This document shows positions 22,360 to 35,965 of a stretch of 64,000 bases of DNA, one piece after another; position 1 is the stretch's first letter, and every line of letters starts with the position of its first letter. The notes under the pieces are model-generated. The model was not told where the DNA came from and made no database searches. It saw only the letters and a program-made list of their open reading frames with translations. Made by a program: the position numbers and the translations under genes. The DNA is from Pleurotus djamor (Eukaryota > Basidiomycota > Agaricomycetes > Agaricales > Pleurotaceae), in contig JAPEVF010000205.1 in NCBI GenBank assembly GCA_029747585.1, forward strand, positions 1 through 64,000. The letters are read 5' to 3'.

Positions 22360-24457
22360 ATGTCCACTGATCAAGAAAGTGGTATGTATCTGTCCAAACT
22401 CCCGAGAGCTTCCCTCTGATTTGAGTGCTTTGCCTTAGATGATCAAGATCCTGGTTCGCCGATGTCAGTCCCTTTTCGCTTTCTTATCAGAATTATATTA
22501 TGTATATTAAACTCAGTTTTATAGAGACGGACAGCCTATACACGGCGGAGTGCTCGAAATGCTGCGGCTGAGCCGGCTCTCAGCTCATGAATTCAGTGCC
22601 TTCGAGCAGCAGTTGCGTATCGTTGGGACTCTTTGCGCATGCCATAATGACGGGAGCCCTATCGTCTAGAATTCCAGCTGGCACTGATCTTCCGAAGAAA
22701 CTCAATCTACTCTGCGAAAGTATTAAAGCTTCATTTCAATCATTCAGCCAACTTGTGTCGCAGAGTGCCCAGGTTGCAAACGAAAGATCGCAAGCCACAG
22801 CCAAAATGCTTTGTGCCGTATCCGACGCATACCAAGCGGATGAATTGCCTTTTCACAACTTCGATTTCAAGGTCTCTCAATCTCAAGCCGTGACTATCCA
22901 CAAAGGATTTCGGGAATTGCGCTTCTCGCTCCACGTTGTATGTTGTCCATCCCATCAATCCGGTCTTGATCCTCATCCTTTCAGCTCATTCGAACCGAGT
23001 CGTCCGAGCCGAGCGACACCAATCCAGCGAGTGGAAACCTGTATATTCACAGAAGCGCCTTGAACATCTTGCTCAAGCTTTTGGACTCAGCCATTAGATT
23101 TTCCGACTGGTGGAAACATCGAACACTAGACGAGGGCCGATTACGCTCCCTGATACAAAGCGATGATATTGCGGCTCGAGGTGTATGTACATCCTTGAAA
23201 GATGAGTTCGAGACGTACGCCCACCAAGTAAGTTTCTTTGTCAACTCAATGTATTGTGAATTGACTGGTATCTGTTTTCGCTGTCCTAGGTTCAACTGGT
23301 GCACTCGTTGGCCAAATCGCAGCTCGTCCCTATCAAATCCATTCTACACCAAGCCACCGAAATTCCCGGAGCATATATGTACGTCGATATCGAACTCCTA
23401 CTATATCCAACCCATTCCTCCATTATAGGGACGTAGCTGTCCAGGCGATGTCAGAAATCACGTCTGCCACTCACAAAACTTTTGAACGCCTCAGTAAATT
23501 TCATCAACACTTCTCGTGAGTGTGATGCACTCTTCAATTTACTTAGATCGTACTTACTATTGATCACGTAGCCTTTTGAAACAGAAGGACAAATCAAAGG
23601 ATATGTGCCTCGCGCACGAACGTATCGTTACTCATTCGCAGGATTATGCTAAGGCTATCTCAACAAGTGTTGATGCCGCCGAGCAGGGTTTCCTAGTTGC
23701 TCGAAGTGCAATCGCTATCCTAGAAGAAGATTTAGAAGCAAACCGAACCGCATTGATTGCCACCATGTCTATTGATGTTTCTGTGGCTCATCGCAAGGCT
23801 AGTGAAACTGAAGAGGCTTTTCGCAACATACGTCAAAGCCTATTCACGGTAACTTCTTTGTAGGTTCCTCGATTACATCACTGAGCTGTGTTTGTTGTAG
23901 GTTCAATCATCAATTGGGGGCTCATACCATCCTTCTCTGGAACTCGGGGTATCGCAGGGCATCAAAGTTTCTGACACGGAACTCACATCAACGCCGTCTT
24001 CCGATCTACTTCAGGCTACGCTGCAGGTACTTGATGAATTGGTGGAGGCGATAGGGCGTTTTGTGGACTTGTGGGCATTCATAGCTATCGAAAATTCTAG
24101 GTTGAGTAGGATCATTGGTGTGGGGTCTCACGCATCAAAAGGTCTCTGGCAGTCCTTGGAGAAACAGTATAGCGCCTATTTCACTGAGGTCTGTGGTGGC
24201 TATCCTTCGTATTCTCCACAAGCGGTGATTGACAATTCAAACGGTTAAACGGCAGCAAGATTACTACGTCTCCGTGACGAAGGGGTTGAAGAAAAACTCC
24301 AAGGGACGAACTTGGTTCAAGGGATTGTAAGTCAGCCAATCGTTGATAATATTGTCTGACACAAAATTCTTCATTTCTAAGTAACCTCATCACCCTGTTC
24401 AAGTCTTCCAAACAACCCGGTCGACGTGGAAAATCCCAACATGGAGACACTGGGTGA
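22360..24457 (+). CDS. Multi-exon coiled-coil protein, unknown function
   Basis: Not recognised. About ten exons can be joined: MSTDQES / DDQDPGSP / DGQPIHGGVLEMLRLSRLSAHEFSAFEQ / IPAGTDLPKKLNLLCESIKASFQSFSQLVSQSAQVANERSQ... / GFRELRFSLHV / LIRTESSEPSDTNPASGNLYIHRSALNILLKLLDSAIRFSDWW... / VQLVHSLAKSQLVPIKSILHQA / a helical exon / LLKQKDKSKDMCLAHERIV... / VQSSIGGSYHP.... The middle and C-terminal exons are largely helical and Gln/Ala/Ser-rich. The 3' end depends on whether the GTAAGT at about 24327 is used: if so the protein ends with a basic tail (SSKQPGRRGKSQHGDTG) at about 24457; if not, at the TAA at 24330. It converges with the first P450 gene. Intron positions are inferred and some may be wrong. 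Confidence 0.55.
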
Positions 24458-24466
24458 CAACACGGA

Positions 24467-26550
24467 TTAGGCATTGGATGCGGACATCCTCTCTTCTTTG
24501 GTAGTGTTGACAATAGCAGAAGCACCACTGAATCTCGGGACTAGTCTACACTTGAGGATTTTCGGTGCGCTGTGAGGTGGTTTGAGTAAGTCAGATACAG
24601 TCGGACGTAGCATCGACTTGGAGCTTACGAGAATACACCATCAACGTTGCTTGCATTTGCGTCCGGGAAAAGTTCCTTGCCCTCTTCATCGATCTCGGGC
24701 AAAATTTGGAATGCCCAGAGGATAGAAGCCATTTGAATGAAAAGGTTGCTGTTGGCAATGTAGCGACCAACACAAGCACTGAAGAGTGACAATATTACTG
24801 CGTGGTCAATGAGTGAAAGAGATGGAAAACCGACCGACGACCGAACCCAAACGTAACATGTCCTTCGTCCTTTGTATCAACGGTGGTAGGAATTGCGATC
24901 TTCCCCTCCGAATCCAAAAACCGCTCAGGGCGAAATTCGTCGGAATCATTACCATAGACTTCTGGATCGTGGTTGAGACCCCTAACCCATGGACGCATCA
25001 GTAGGTATGACGCTAGGATGGGGAATCGCTTACCAGACGTTGGCAATGACGAGTGACTCTTTGGGGATGGAGTATGCACCGTATGTGTCGGCTTTCTGGG
25101 AGCTATGGGGGATGCCCATGGGTGTCGCGGGGCGCCAGCGTAACAATTCCTTCACAGTGGCTTGGATGTATAAGAGGTCATTGTAATCGTCAAGCGTTGG
25201 CATTCGCTGGCTTCCTATCACCCGGTCGAGCTCCGTCTGCGCTCGAACTTGAACTGATGGGTGAAGTACCATAGCCAGAATAAACCACATCATTTGAGTG
25301 CTCGTCTGTTACAACCCAGATCGGCGTCAGTATACACTTGGTCCGAGGTAGGAAAATACCTACAGTTTCAGTGCCGGTGAGGCTGAAGAAGGAAGACTTC
25401 ATTAGGCATCGTCAGTTCAGAAAAGTGAAGATATGTGGCTTACTAGAGAGTGCTTGCAGTCCATGTGGCTTCTTCTGTAGACAGATTCCCCTTTGAAATA
25501 TCGTCAAGGAGGCGCGTAGCAATGCAGGTTCGCTGGGTGCCTGAGGTGTGAGTTGACTTTCGCCACAGCAGCACTGAGCAGACTGATACTGACCGAGCGA
25601 GAGGACACATCAGTGAGGAGGTCTCCAAACTTCGTCGTCATTTCAACATGCCAGCGTTCAGCTTCCGTCCGCCATCGGCACCTGGATGTAAGCTGAACGT
25701 GAGTACAAGAGGAGTCGATGTCAATCCTGACTTACATCCAGCGAGGAAGGGACATCATCCACGGGAAAAACTCAACCAAGTAGGCTCCAGGGCGCGCGGC
25801 AACCCCGAACCGATGAGCCACACAATCAATCCAAACGATCATGGGGTCCTTGGAATCCAGTATCGGGGGGAGGCCGTAGATCAGAGAAATCATAAGGGAG
25901 TTACTTGCTCGCCGAATATGTTCATTGAAGTCTTGAGGTGACTCAACGAGAGTAGAAACGAGGACGGCGGCTTCTGCATCAAGCGTCGCGAAGTATTCCT
26001 TGCAGATTTGCGGCCCAACAGCCCTAGAGAGTTGTTCACCAGTCATGTCAATTTAAGATTCAATGGTAGGGCGGTACGCACTCATGACACGCGCGCCGCA
26101 TCCGCCGCCAGATGTCATCGTACCTGGCTAACGCCATAGCACATCCGTTCGTCAAAATTTCCCCAGCGATAATATTCCTGGGTCGGTCCGAATAGATACC
26201 AGACCTTTTATCGAGCAATTCCGACGCTGTGGCATGATTGTTGAGGACAACAAGATGTTTCCCTAACGCCCTGAGATACACGACAGGGCCTAAAATTGGA
26301 ATAAGTATTGAACGAGATCCATTCGAGAGGGTACAATACACGCACCATATTTTTGGCCCCATCTCGTCATAGGTAACCATAAACTTTCGCTCTCGCTAAG
26401 CTGGAAAAGATTGCCGATGATTGGGAGTCGCAGTGGTCCAGGAGGAAGTGATCTGTGTTGTTTTTGTGCGAAAGCAGCCCCAAGGCCCAGCGAAACGAGG
26501 GCAAAGGAAACAATGAGTCCTATCTGGGATGTGATGAGTGAAGTGATCAT
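24467..26550 (-). CDS. Cytochrome P450 monooxygenase (tandem copy 1)
   Basis: ATG at 26550. An N-terminal membrane anchor (MITSLITSQIGLIVSFALVSLGLGAAF) and the proline-rich hinge (LPPGPLRLPIIGNLFQL) open the protein. Then come the C-helix WRRMRR, the I-helix neighbourhood (TGTET), the K-helix ExxR (KELLRWRP), PERF (EFRPERF) and the heme loop FGFGRR-CVGR, with the loop cysteine falling in a separate exon after RR. It ends in a short exon (APKILKCRLVPR...TKEERMSASNA) at the TAA at 24467. The hinge, ExxR and PERF are complete, so it looks functional. Seven or more introns. P450s of this type oxidise small hydrophobic molecules and work with a reductase; the substrate is unknown. Very similar to its neighbour at 27079-29185. 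Confidence 0.9.
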
Positions 26551-27078
26551 GCGTGAAAACTCGCGTCGATGGCGACGATGGTTCCTCTTCAAGGCAGAAG
26601 GGGGCACACTGCAGTCTTCGTAGTTGACCTGCCGCCGCAGACAATGCCGTTATTGCAGATCCCGGGCTGAAACCGAATCGAGCAGGCCATGGCGTAAGAT
26701 TGGTGTGAGCGTTTTCCGTCAATGACGGGGTGGTTGATATCCCCTCAGGCTCTTGCAAGAGGGCAAGCGCCGTCGCTACTCAAAACGGACTTTTAGACGC
26801 CGCATACTTATCGTCCAAGCAAGACCTTCATCCACATCTAAGTCGTGCATTCTGATTTACAGCAATCCAGACCCACTCTCCGGAGACTTCCACATAAGGT
26901 CGTAGCTCTCCGCTGTCATTTTTAGCTCATCAACGACAGTAAGATTACCAAGTATCGCCTGATGTGAAGTTAAGTACTTATCTCAAAACTTAGAAGGAGC
27001 CTCATTGCCGCCTATTCAACCTACCTAATAACTACAGAGATAGTGACACGAAGAAGCTGAGTGACCTGCGTATATATA
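26551..27078 (-). other. Intergenic region between P450 copies 1 and 2
   Basis: About 530 bp upstream of copy 1, with no gene seen. It should contain the promoter of copy 1 and the 3' end region of copy 2. Confidence 0.4.
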
Positions 27079-29185
27079 TTAAGCACTGGACATGGCCATT
27101 CTCTCTTCTTTCGTAGCACTGACGGTGGCAGAAACACCACAAAATCTAGGCACCAGTCTGCACTTGAATTGTTTCGGCGCGCTAGAGTGAGGTGGTTTGA
27201 GGAAGTCAGATACTGATGAACATCAGGACCGCGAGCTTACGAGAGGATACCATCAACGTCGCTCGTGTTTTCGTCCGGAAGGACCTCCTTGCCGTCTTCA
27301 CCGACCTCGGGCAAGATCTGGAAGGCCCAGAGGATAGACGCCATTTGAATCAACAAGTTACTGTTGGCGATATATCGGCCAACACAAACACTGAAGAGGA
27401 ATATTACACCTGGTCATTGTTGGTTCGTTCAAAGGAAAGAATCGAAAACTGACCGACGACCGAACCCAAAAGTCACATGCCCTTCGTCTTTGGTATCAAC
27501 CGCGGTAGGTGTCATGATCTTCCCCTCGGAATCCAAGAACCGTTCGGGGCGAAACTCATATGAATCATCACCGTAGACGTCTGGATCGTGGTTAAGACCC
27601 CTAATGCATAGAAACATCAGTGAACGTGAGCGTGGTGGATGAGATTCGAGCTTACCAGACATTGGCGATGATAATCGATTCTTTGGGGATGGAGCGTTCA
27701 AGATATGTATCGGCTTTCTCAGCACTGTGAGGAAGGCCCATTGGTGTCGCAGGACGCCAGCGTAACACTTCTTTCACGATGGCTTGGATGTATAAAAGGT
27801 CGTTGCAGTCGTCGAGCGTTGGCATTCGCTGCCTTCCTGTAATCCTGTCGAGCTCCTTGTGCGCCTGGACTTGGACCGAAGGGTAAAGAGCCATAGCTAG
27901 GATGAACCACATCATTTGCGTGCCTGTCTACAATACTGTAGATCAGAAATGGTAGTAACTTGGTTTCAAGGTGAACAGTGCTTACAGTTTCGGTGCCGGC
28001 CAAGCTGACAGGGGATAGAACTTCGTTAGGCATCATTGTTCTTACCTAAGTGAAGTAGCTCAACTTACTAGAGGGTGCTCGCCGTCCAGGTTGCTTCTGC
28101 CATGGACAGATTTCCCTCAGAAATGTCATCAAGAAGCCGCGTAGCAATACAGGGTCGTTGGGTGCCAGCGTCCTGGAAGAGTCAATTCGGGGAATGGGTT
28201 ACGCATAGTCAATGTAGCGGAAGACCGGCACTGACCGAGCGAGAAGAGACATTGGTGAGGAGTTCTTCAAACTTCCCCGATATCTCATCATGTTGACGTT
28301 CAGCGTCCGTCCGCCATTGACACCTAGATGGGAGCGAGAGATAAGTTTGCGGAGAAGAGAAAGTAAATGTGGGCTTACATCCATCGAGGAAGAGACATCA
28401 TCCACGGGAAAAACTCAACCATGTAGGCGCCAGGGCGCGCAGCAACCGCGAAACGATGAGCCACACTGTCAATCCAAACAATCAAAGGATGCTTCGAATC
28501 CAATATTGGGGGGAGGCCGTAGATAAGAGAAAAGATTAGCGAGTTACTCGCTCGGCGAATGTGTTCCTTGAAGTCTTGAGGTGACTCAATGAGAGTGGAA
28601 ACGAGGATGGAAGCCTCAGTTTCGAGCGTAGAAAAGTATTCTTTGTAGATTTGCGGTCCAACGGCCCTAAAAGGTCCATCAACAAATTTGTCGGATACAT
28701 TCAACAATAAGACGGTACTCACTCATGAGATGCGCGTCGCATTCGTCGCCAGATGTCATTGTGCTTCGCTAATGCCAGAAGATATCCTTTCGTCAAGAGC
28801 TCCCCGACAACGATATTTCTGGGACGGTCGGAATAAAGCCCAGACCTTTTATCGAGTAAGTCAAAGGCCGCGGCATGGCTGTTGAGGATGACGAAATGCT
28901 TCCCTAACGCCTTAAGATACATGACAGGGCCTAAATTTGGATGGTCATATCGTGTTCAACTGTCAAGGGAGAAGAATAGACAAACCATATTTCCGGCCCC
29001 ACCTCGTCATGGGCAACCACAAACTTTCACTCTCGGTAAGCTGGAAGATATTACCAATGATGGGGAGTCGAAGTGGTCCNGGGGGGTAGTGGTCCAGTTT
29101 TCATTTTCTTGAATGCTGCCAAGAAGCCTAGCACCGCGAGAACAAAGGAGAGACCTAGCCCAAGTTGCGACGTAGGGAGCAGCAT
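27079..29185 (-). CDS. Cytochrome P450 monooxygenase (tandem copy 2)
   Basis: ATG at 29185 (MLLPTSQLGLGLSFVLAVLGFLAAF), a membrane anchor. The exon arrangement matches copy 1: NDIWRRMRRASHE, RAVGPQIYKEYF, SLIYGLPPILDS, AARPGAYMVEFFPWMM, KEVLRWRPATPMGLPHS, EFRPERF, FGFGRR and the final exon ending KEERMAMSSA at the TAA at 27079. The hinge is disturbed by the N at 29080: deleting that base restores GPLPPGPLRLPIIGNIFQL, so I read the break as an artefact. All core P450 motifs are then present. It differs from copy 1 by scattered substitutions and slightly different introns. It probably arose by tandem duplication; the substrate is unknown. Confidence 0.85.
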
Positions 29186-29606
29186 GATCACGAGAGACTG
29201 TTCTACGTTGAGGCTAGCTGGCGTCGACCGATGAATGGTGCTAGTAATTGGTTGGAAAACGAGAAGAAACAGAAGGCCGGGTTGGGAATGCGAAGACAAT
29301 GCTGTCATTTCGGGGTCCGAATCATCAACGCCGTGTAAATTCAGGCTACATGCGTAAGTAATAGAGATAATGTTGCGTAAACGGTTTGCGAGTGTTCGGT
29401 TCCGTGAGGTGACATCTTCAGCCTGTGTTGAATGTGACACCGAGATTTCGGTATCTACGGCGACAGCACCAACCAGAGCTGGTCACTGGTGTATCTAAAC
29501 AGCCTTCAGAATGTAGATGAAGCGTTATACATGATAACCAACATATTCCCGAACAAAGTTCACCTGCGTGAATGTGTGGTCAAGAAAACCCTCGTCCACG
29601 TCATGG
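29186..29606 (-). other. Intergenic region between P450 copies 2 and 3
   Basis: About 420 bp; no gene seen. It presumably carries the promoter of copy 2. Confidence 0.4.
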
Positions 29607-31674
29607 TCACACAACGTGCTTGGACCCGGACAACCTCTCTTCCTTTGTCGACTGGATGATGGCCAGAACTTCATCAACCCGAGGTACAAGTCGACATTTG
29701 AACTTGGGAGGCGCGCTAAGCCGATTGACGCGGATGAGACATCAGCCGGTTATAGCAAACAGGATAGAGTACTCACAGCAAAAGCCCGTCAACATCATCC
29801 TTGTTCAAATCAGGTAGTAGCGCCTCTCCGTTGTTGTCGTGTTCAGGCAGAATTCGAAGCGCCCAGAGGATGGACGCAGCTTGGATGAAGATGTTGCTAT
29901 TGGCGACGTAGCGACCGACACAAAGCCTGCGAGAGAGTTGATGATGATGGGTTTCAAGCAAGCAAACGATGGGCTTACCGACGCCCAAAACCAAACGTGA
30001 CATGACCTTCATCCTTGGTATCGATGATATCAGGCGTCACAACCGTCCCCTCCGAGGTCAGGAATCGTTCTGGCTTGAATTCATGAGCGTCATCGCCGTA
30101 AACGTCGGGGCTTTGGTTGAGTCCCCTGATGCAAGGTTATCAGCACGGGCGTATCAGAACTCGGGTATCACCTACCAAGCGTTGGCGATCACGATTGAAT
30201 CCTTTGGGATTTGATACCCGAGATATGTGTCTTCCTTGTCCAATCTATGGGGAACACCCAGAGGAAGGACGGGACGCCAGCGCAAGACTTCCTTTACAAT
30301 CGCTTGGATGTATGGAAGGTTGTCGAAGTCGCGAAGCGTTGGCATTCGGGACTTACCCACCACACGGTTGAGTTCTTCTTGGGCACGAAGTTGGACGGAA
30401 GGGTGGAGTAGCATCACTTGCATGAACCATAGCATCGTGGTACCCGTCTGTATAAGGAAATTAGGAAGGTATTTTCAAAGAGGCGTGAGGCAACGGTACC
30501 ATTTCCGCGCCTGCAAGACTAGTGACGCGTTCAAAGCCATGAAAAGATGGGGAAGTTCTGCCTGCTTACTACAGCGTCCCTGCCGTCCACGTAGCTTCAT
30601 CCAACGAGAGGGTCCCCTTCGAGTATTCTTGAAGAAGTCGAGTAGATATACAAGTTTGCTGCGAGCCGGCTTTCTGGAGAGGATGGTGGGTTAGTCATGG
30701 TAGCCTCATCATAAAATAACGCGCGCACTTCTCGAGCAGCTACACCGTCAAGCAGCTCCCTATATTTAGTGGAAGTCTCGACATGCCAACGCTCCGCATC
30801 CGTTCTCCAACGACACCTAGATGGATGGCGTATTAGTACATCATCAAGTGAAGTGAAAGAAAACGCACATCCATCGTGGCAGGTACATCATCCATGTGAG
30901 GAATTCAACATAGTACGCCCCAGGGCAAGCGGCGACTCCAAGCCTTTGGGCAACACCTTCGATCCAAACTACCATCGGATCTTTCGAGTCCAGTATCGGA
31001 GGAAGACCGTAAATTAACGAAAGCATGAGCGAGGTCGTTGCCCGCCGAATGTGATTGAAGAAGTCATCCGGAGAACCGAGAAGAGTAGAGACCAGAACCG
31101 AGGCCTCAACCTCAAGCTGGGGAAAGTACTCCTTGTATATGTGAGGGCCAACAGCTCTACGGAAATGAAAGCTTCAGTGGTGGAGTGGTATGCATGAGGA
31201 AACAAGGATATACTCATGAGCTGCACGACGCATCCGCCGCCAGAGGTCACCGTACCGGGTGATAGCCATTAGGTACCCTTTCGTCAACAGTTCTCCAACG
31301 ACGATGTTCCTGGGGCGATCAGAATAGATGCTGGATCTCCGATCGAGAAGATCAGAGGCGGCGTTTTGGCTATTGAGGACCATTATAGGTTTACCAAGAG
31401 CGCTCAGAGATGTGATTGAACCTAGATCTCAGTTCAGTCAGACGATGCCCCAAGGTATTTCGGAAACGCAGCGTGACGTACCGTATTTTTGACCCCATAT
31501 CGTCATTGGCTGCCATACGCGTTCACTTTCTCCAAGCTGGAGTAGGTTTCCAAGGACGGGTAACCGCGGAGGCCCAGGAGGAAGTGTTCCCTTCCGTGTA
31601 GAAAGCCTGTGTATGAGTACAGACGCGGCGACGAGGATGATAAAGAGAGGCGTAGGCTGGCAAAGCGTATACAT
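29607..31674 (-). CDS. Cytochrome P450 monooxygenase (tandem copy 3, more diverged)
   Basis: ATG at 31674 (MYTLCQPTPLFIILVAASVLIHRLS), membrane anchor. Hinge TLPPGPPRLPVLGNLLQLGES, C-helix LWRRMRR, SLIYGLPPILDSKDPMVVWIEG, I-helix region AGAEM, K-helix KEVLRWRPVLPLGVPH, PERF (EFKPERF), heme loop FGFGRR then LCVGRY, and a last exon APPKFKCRLVPR... ending SKHVV at the TGA at 29607. It shares the gene structure of copies 1 and 2 but is clearly more distant from them than they are from each other. This suggests an older duplication followed by a recent one. No frame break was seen. The oxidised substrate cannot be inferred. Confidence 0.9.
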
Positions 31675-32321
31675 GATGATGCTTGGGAAATGGAAAGGTG
31701 ATGAAAGCGCGGATTGCTTTGAAAATGATCTTGTGGGGTTTCGGATGCCTACAGTACACTTATACAAGCTCCAAATCGGTTCGAAAGAAGTTCAGTCCCG
31801 ACGCGCTGTGAGACATATGCCTACACTCGTTGAGGAGCTCGAGGGAACACAGCGGCCGAGGAGTTTGAAATCCATGCGGATGTTCATAGTGCCCGATCTG
31901 TGGAAGACAGAAATCTCATCGCACCGCAACGTTATCAGCAGAGAGCCGACCAGGAACCCTGTTCGCGGGAATTGGGTGGGATGAGAACACGAGGTAGGCA
32001 GAGAACCTTTGGGCAAACTCAGTGCACAAAAGGATTGACGTCGACGCGTGCAATTACCTTCGTTTCTACTTGTCGCTGTCCCTCCCGTAGGAAAGACCCC
32101 GACTGTAGTACGTGCAGCCTCGAAAGTGCACGATTTCGCGACCGTGGACTATTTTCTCTATTTTCTTGCTAGTTCTTCGATAGTTTTGAGTATTTCACGC
32201 ATGTTGCATTTGGAGATGAAAGCGTCAAGGCTGATTCAAGGCCAGTAGCATTACGATGTAGGGACAGCAGCAATTTGGAAGGTTGAAAAGAACTTCGGAG
32301 TTGCATTGAGTTGGGCGGATT

Positions 32322-33290
32322 GGTGTACAAAGCAATGTGCATAGCCACTTACTCTTTGCAGGCGACGCGTCGATCCTCCCACTTTTCAACCTTTCTTTCT
32401 CTTCTTCGAAGGCATCCGCCAGGGTACATGCCTGCTACGACATTGCACTCGAGCTCGAGCCACATTGTACACGTGTATGAACAAAGGACGCGATCGGCCT
32501 CTGGAACGCGCTGGAATTTGGGACACGCATGAGTAGGCGTCGGTTCCGATGGGTTGGTTCGATGAATTAGCTGGAGGGCAATAAGATGAGCGTGGAATGA
32601 GAGATGGAAGAATGGGGCGGTAAAGAGTGTATGGACGACGACGCTCGCTAGCCGTCGACGCCTCGAACCTGTCGTCCTCAGGCCGAAGCATCCACTGACT
32701 GGAGACGGCTCGCCTACTCTTGTGAGTCTTGCCACCGTCTTCTGTAGCGTTTATGCCTAACTCCCCTCCGCTCTTTTTGGTGCGCCTCTCGATTGAATAC
32801 CGTTACGCTCTATGTTCGCACTTCAGGTGACCAACTCGGGCGTTTAAACGTTTACCTGCGGATGGGTTGCACTGAGCCCTGCTTACCCTGCATGGAAGAT
32901 GGTTCGCGCCACCTCAACATCTACCCCACCAGTCTCCGCTGTGCACCCAATGCACCCCCTGGTACCTTTCCACGACCATCGAGCAGGTCAACGTCAACAC
33001 GCCGGTCTACTCTTCTTTTCTCATCCTTCACCTCCGTTGGCTCTGCTTACGGTGGATGGGCTATGGCTATGGCTTTGGTTATGGATCAAGATGGTATCGC
33101 TAGTCGTTGGTTGGTTCCTAGATCGCACGCACCATGACAAGAAGTGAAGCTGCCCATGGTTTGACGGTTTGAAGACCTTTTCATCCTACGCCTTTGTTTC
33201 TCTTTCTTCATCACCTCCTCCCCGTTCCTCGTCGATACCTACACCGACGCCCGGGTACAATTCGAAGATTGGGTCATCGCTGGAATGACG
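32322..33290 (+). repeat. Diverged repeat, copy A
   Basis: Starts GTGTACAAAGCA...CATAGCCAC...CTTTGCAGG and resembles 36410-37632 for about 1 kb with several shared blocks. Examples are TGTAGCGTTTATGCCT, CGCGATCG near GGAACGCG, and CCTCCTCCCCGTTCCTCG. No protein domain is evident in either copy. Confidence 0.65.
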
Positions 33291-34604
33291 ACCGTCCTTT
33301 CATGGTACAGGGAAATCTGAGACCAAGGACTCCGGGACTCGAGCTTCACAACCTTTCCTTTGTTATCTCCTCGTTTCTCACCTTACCTTTCTTCATGCTG
33401 TATGTATGTGTATGTGCTACCCTTCAGCTCAATGCTCAATGCTTGACATCTTGTGTGGATTGTGGGATGCGATGGTAGTGTTTGTGGTCGTGGAAACAGG
33501 GGACGGCCAGCTGATAGAGAAGGATGTGGTCGGCTATGCCTCGAGAGTCGAAGCTACCACCTTAGTAAAACCAGGCCTGTATTCTCGCTGGACACCCATT
33601 GCTTTCCTTCTGCGTTGGCACCCTCAAATTGGCTTTATTACTGTGTTATTGCGATCCGTTTTCATAATCCTGTTTGGCTTCCCTAGGACAGGCCAGGTGG
33701 ACGAAATAGCATACTTAGTAGATTGAATGATCCGTGGTCGAAGAGTTGATGAAGTCCAGTAAAGAGTGGATTTTTTCCTTGCTGTACTCAGTATGCAGCT
33801 TGCGTCAATTAGAGTACTCTATTGGTTACACTCATAATTGGTCGGATTCGAGTGCCTCATCATTTGTTCGCATTTTGAGCGAACTACTCATCATTTCGAT
33901 GATATCTGGAGCTTACTATAGCCAGACCGACACGGCCATGATAAACGGAGTCGAATCGCATCGATGTTTCACAAGATTGCTCGTTTGCTACCCTGCCTCC
34001 ATTCTTCATTCCATACGCATACACACTGCCCTTGACAGCTCGACGCTTGATGTTCTTACTCCACATTCTTATCCCTTCAAATCTCAAACCTTCCATTCCT
34101 TCTCGCGGTGAAGACGATCTTCGACTCGCTTATCCTTTGTTCCTTTCAGTAATTAAGTAAATTTGGTTCTCCTTCGTCCCTCCGTCCCGGTGCCATTGAC
34201 TGACTCGTTAGGTGGTCGTCCGCCTTGACACCCTTTTTACACCGCGTGCCAAGTTCCTACTCCAAGCCTACTCCTCCCTCGCCAGGTTGTACGGACAAAA
34301 TCCTATAATAGGACGTTGAGTGCATCGTCTGAATGGGTCAATACAGCGTTGATTCTCCGGTGAAGTGATCCACTATTTTGTCCCCCCTCCGAGTTTGTTT
34401 TACCTGTAAACCGATGAGTGATAATTTGCGTACATCAACACCGGCATCAGATCCCTTCTTACACACATTGACATATATTCCCTGACGTCCATCTCTCTTG
34501 AACGCGAGTATCCTGCAGTTCTGAGGAGGTGTTCAATGTTCGTTGACCGAGAGTGCCTATCTAGAGTAGTTGAGTAACTTCACCCCTCGGCTTCGAGTTC
34601 CCAG

Positions 34605-34665
34605 GTCAGATGAACGAAACTCACTACTTTGGAGACATGCCAGATTGCCAGTGTTCCACATGCGA
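34605..34665 (+). repeat. Short repeat segment, copy 1 (partner near 35905-35965)
   Basis: GGTCAG...AACGAAAC.CAC.ACTT.GGAGACAT..CAGATTGCCA is shared almost base for base with 35905-35965. Beyond that the flanks differ, so it is a fragment of a larger old repeat. Confidence 0.6.
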
Positions 34666-35904
34666 TGATTGCACAGTCTTGGAAAGCAGTTTTGGCTTTT
34701 TTGCCGAGCTAGGTGTCAGTGGAGCAAATCTCGCACAACTTTTGCAGTTAGCAGTTTGGAGTCAACACGTCTCCACTCAACCAACAGGTCAGATGGCCGG
34801 AATATCAAACTCAACTGCTACTGTCAAATCATACTTCACAACACTCGGTTGTCGAAGGGAAATTCGGTATTTTTGTAGAGCATTCGTAATTTAAATTAGT
34901 TACTTACCACTGGTCATTCCGAGTTGTTCGTCCCATCATGGGAGAATGTTCGTGGTGTGTTTAACCACTTTGATTCTCCTGCTGTACATATGGTTGACTT
35001 CTTCGTCCCTCTCTAGGTCTTTGTGTTGCAGCGTCGCGGACATTGCCTGTGTTGGTGATAGGAAGCCTGGGTGCGAATCGGTGTCCAAAGCCAACAGCGT
35101 CGCCGCTTACTCCTTCCATCCTAAGCCCCGTTATCAGCGACATTCCACTCCTCCCTCTATCTTCCTCGACACGAACCTAATCTCCGAAGAAGTAGAACGA
35201 ACGATTCAACTGCGATGCTTGAAGATTGGGGACCGAGTGCCAATCGAGTGCCCCTTGGACCCTGAGGCCTGATTTCGCAAGCACAGGTCAGCCAAACGAA
35301 ATACACGGCTTTGATGTGCTGTCAGATTAAATCCCACTTCCGCTTCGAGGGCTCCGCACGACAGGCGTATATGCTTTGTTGGATTTTTTTCANCCATATC
35401 GAGGAATTTCGAAATATGGACTGTACTTTTGCCGGAGGTAACCAGTTCTGATATTTTTGGGTCGAACGGAGCTAATAGATACATGGAATGTGAGAGATGG
35501 TTGGTGTTATGAGAGACTGAGTATGGTGAGTGAGAGAGTGACAGGATGGAGGGAGGAAGGACGGCTGAAGAGGTGAGTGCGTTGGCGATGACCCTTAGGC
35601 TGATTCCCCTGGAAAGGTGAGATGGACAAGATACAACACTTACCCCGACCAACGTCGCGATGCACCGGATATAACGGACAAGTAAGAAAAGCATTGAATG
35701 TTTTTCAAAAACTTAAATCGGGCTTATTCAATCGAGCTTTCAGTTTCACGGTCTCGTTTGTTGGAGAAATGAAACACGCGTGCACTCTCGCCACCTTGAA
35801 GCAAGTTGAGAGTAAGTGATCTGTTCTACTTAAATAAAATGTTTATTGCCTCGCGGCCATCGAGGTGATGAACCCGCCTTATCACTCCCACTCACATTTC
35901 GCTT

Positions 35905-35965
35905 TGGCAGGTCAGACCAACGAAACACACGACTTCGGAGACATTGCAGATTGCCAATGTGTTCT
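35905..35965 (+). repeat. Short repeat segment, copy 2
   Basis: Partner of 34605-34665; the two lie about 1.3 kb apart in the same orientation. Confidence 0.6.
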
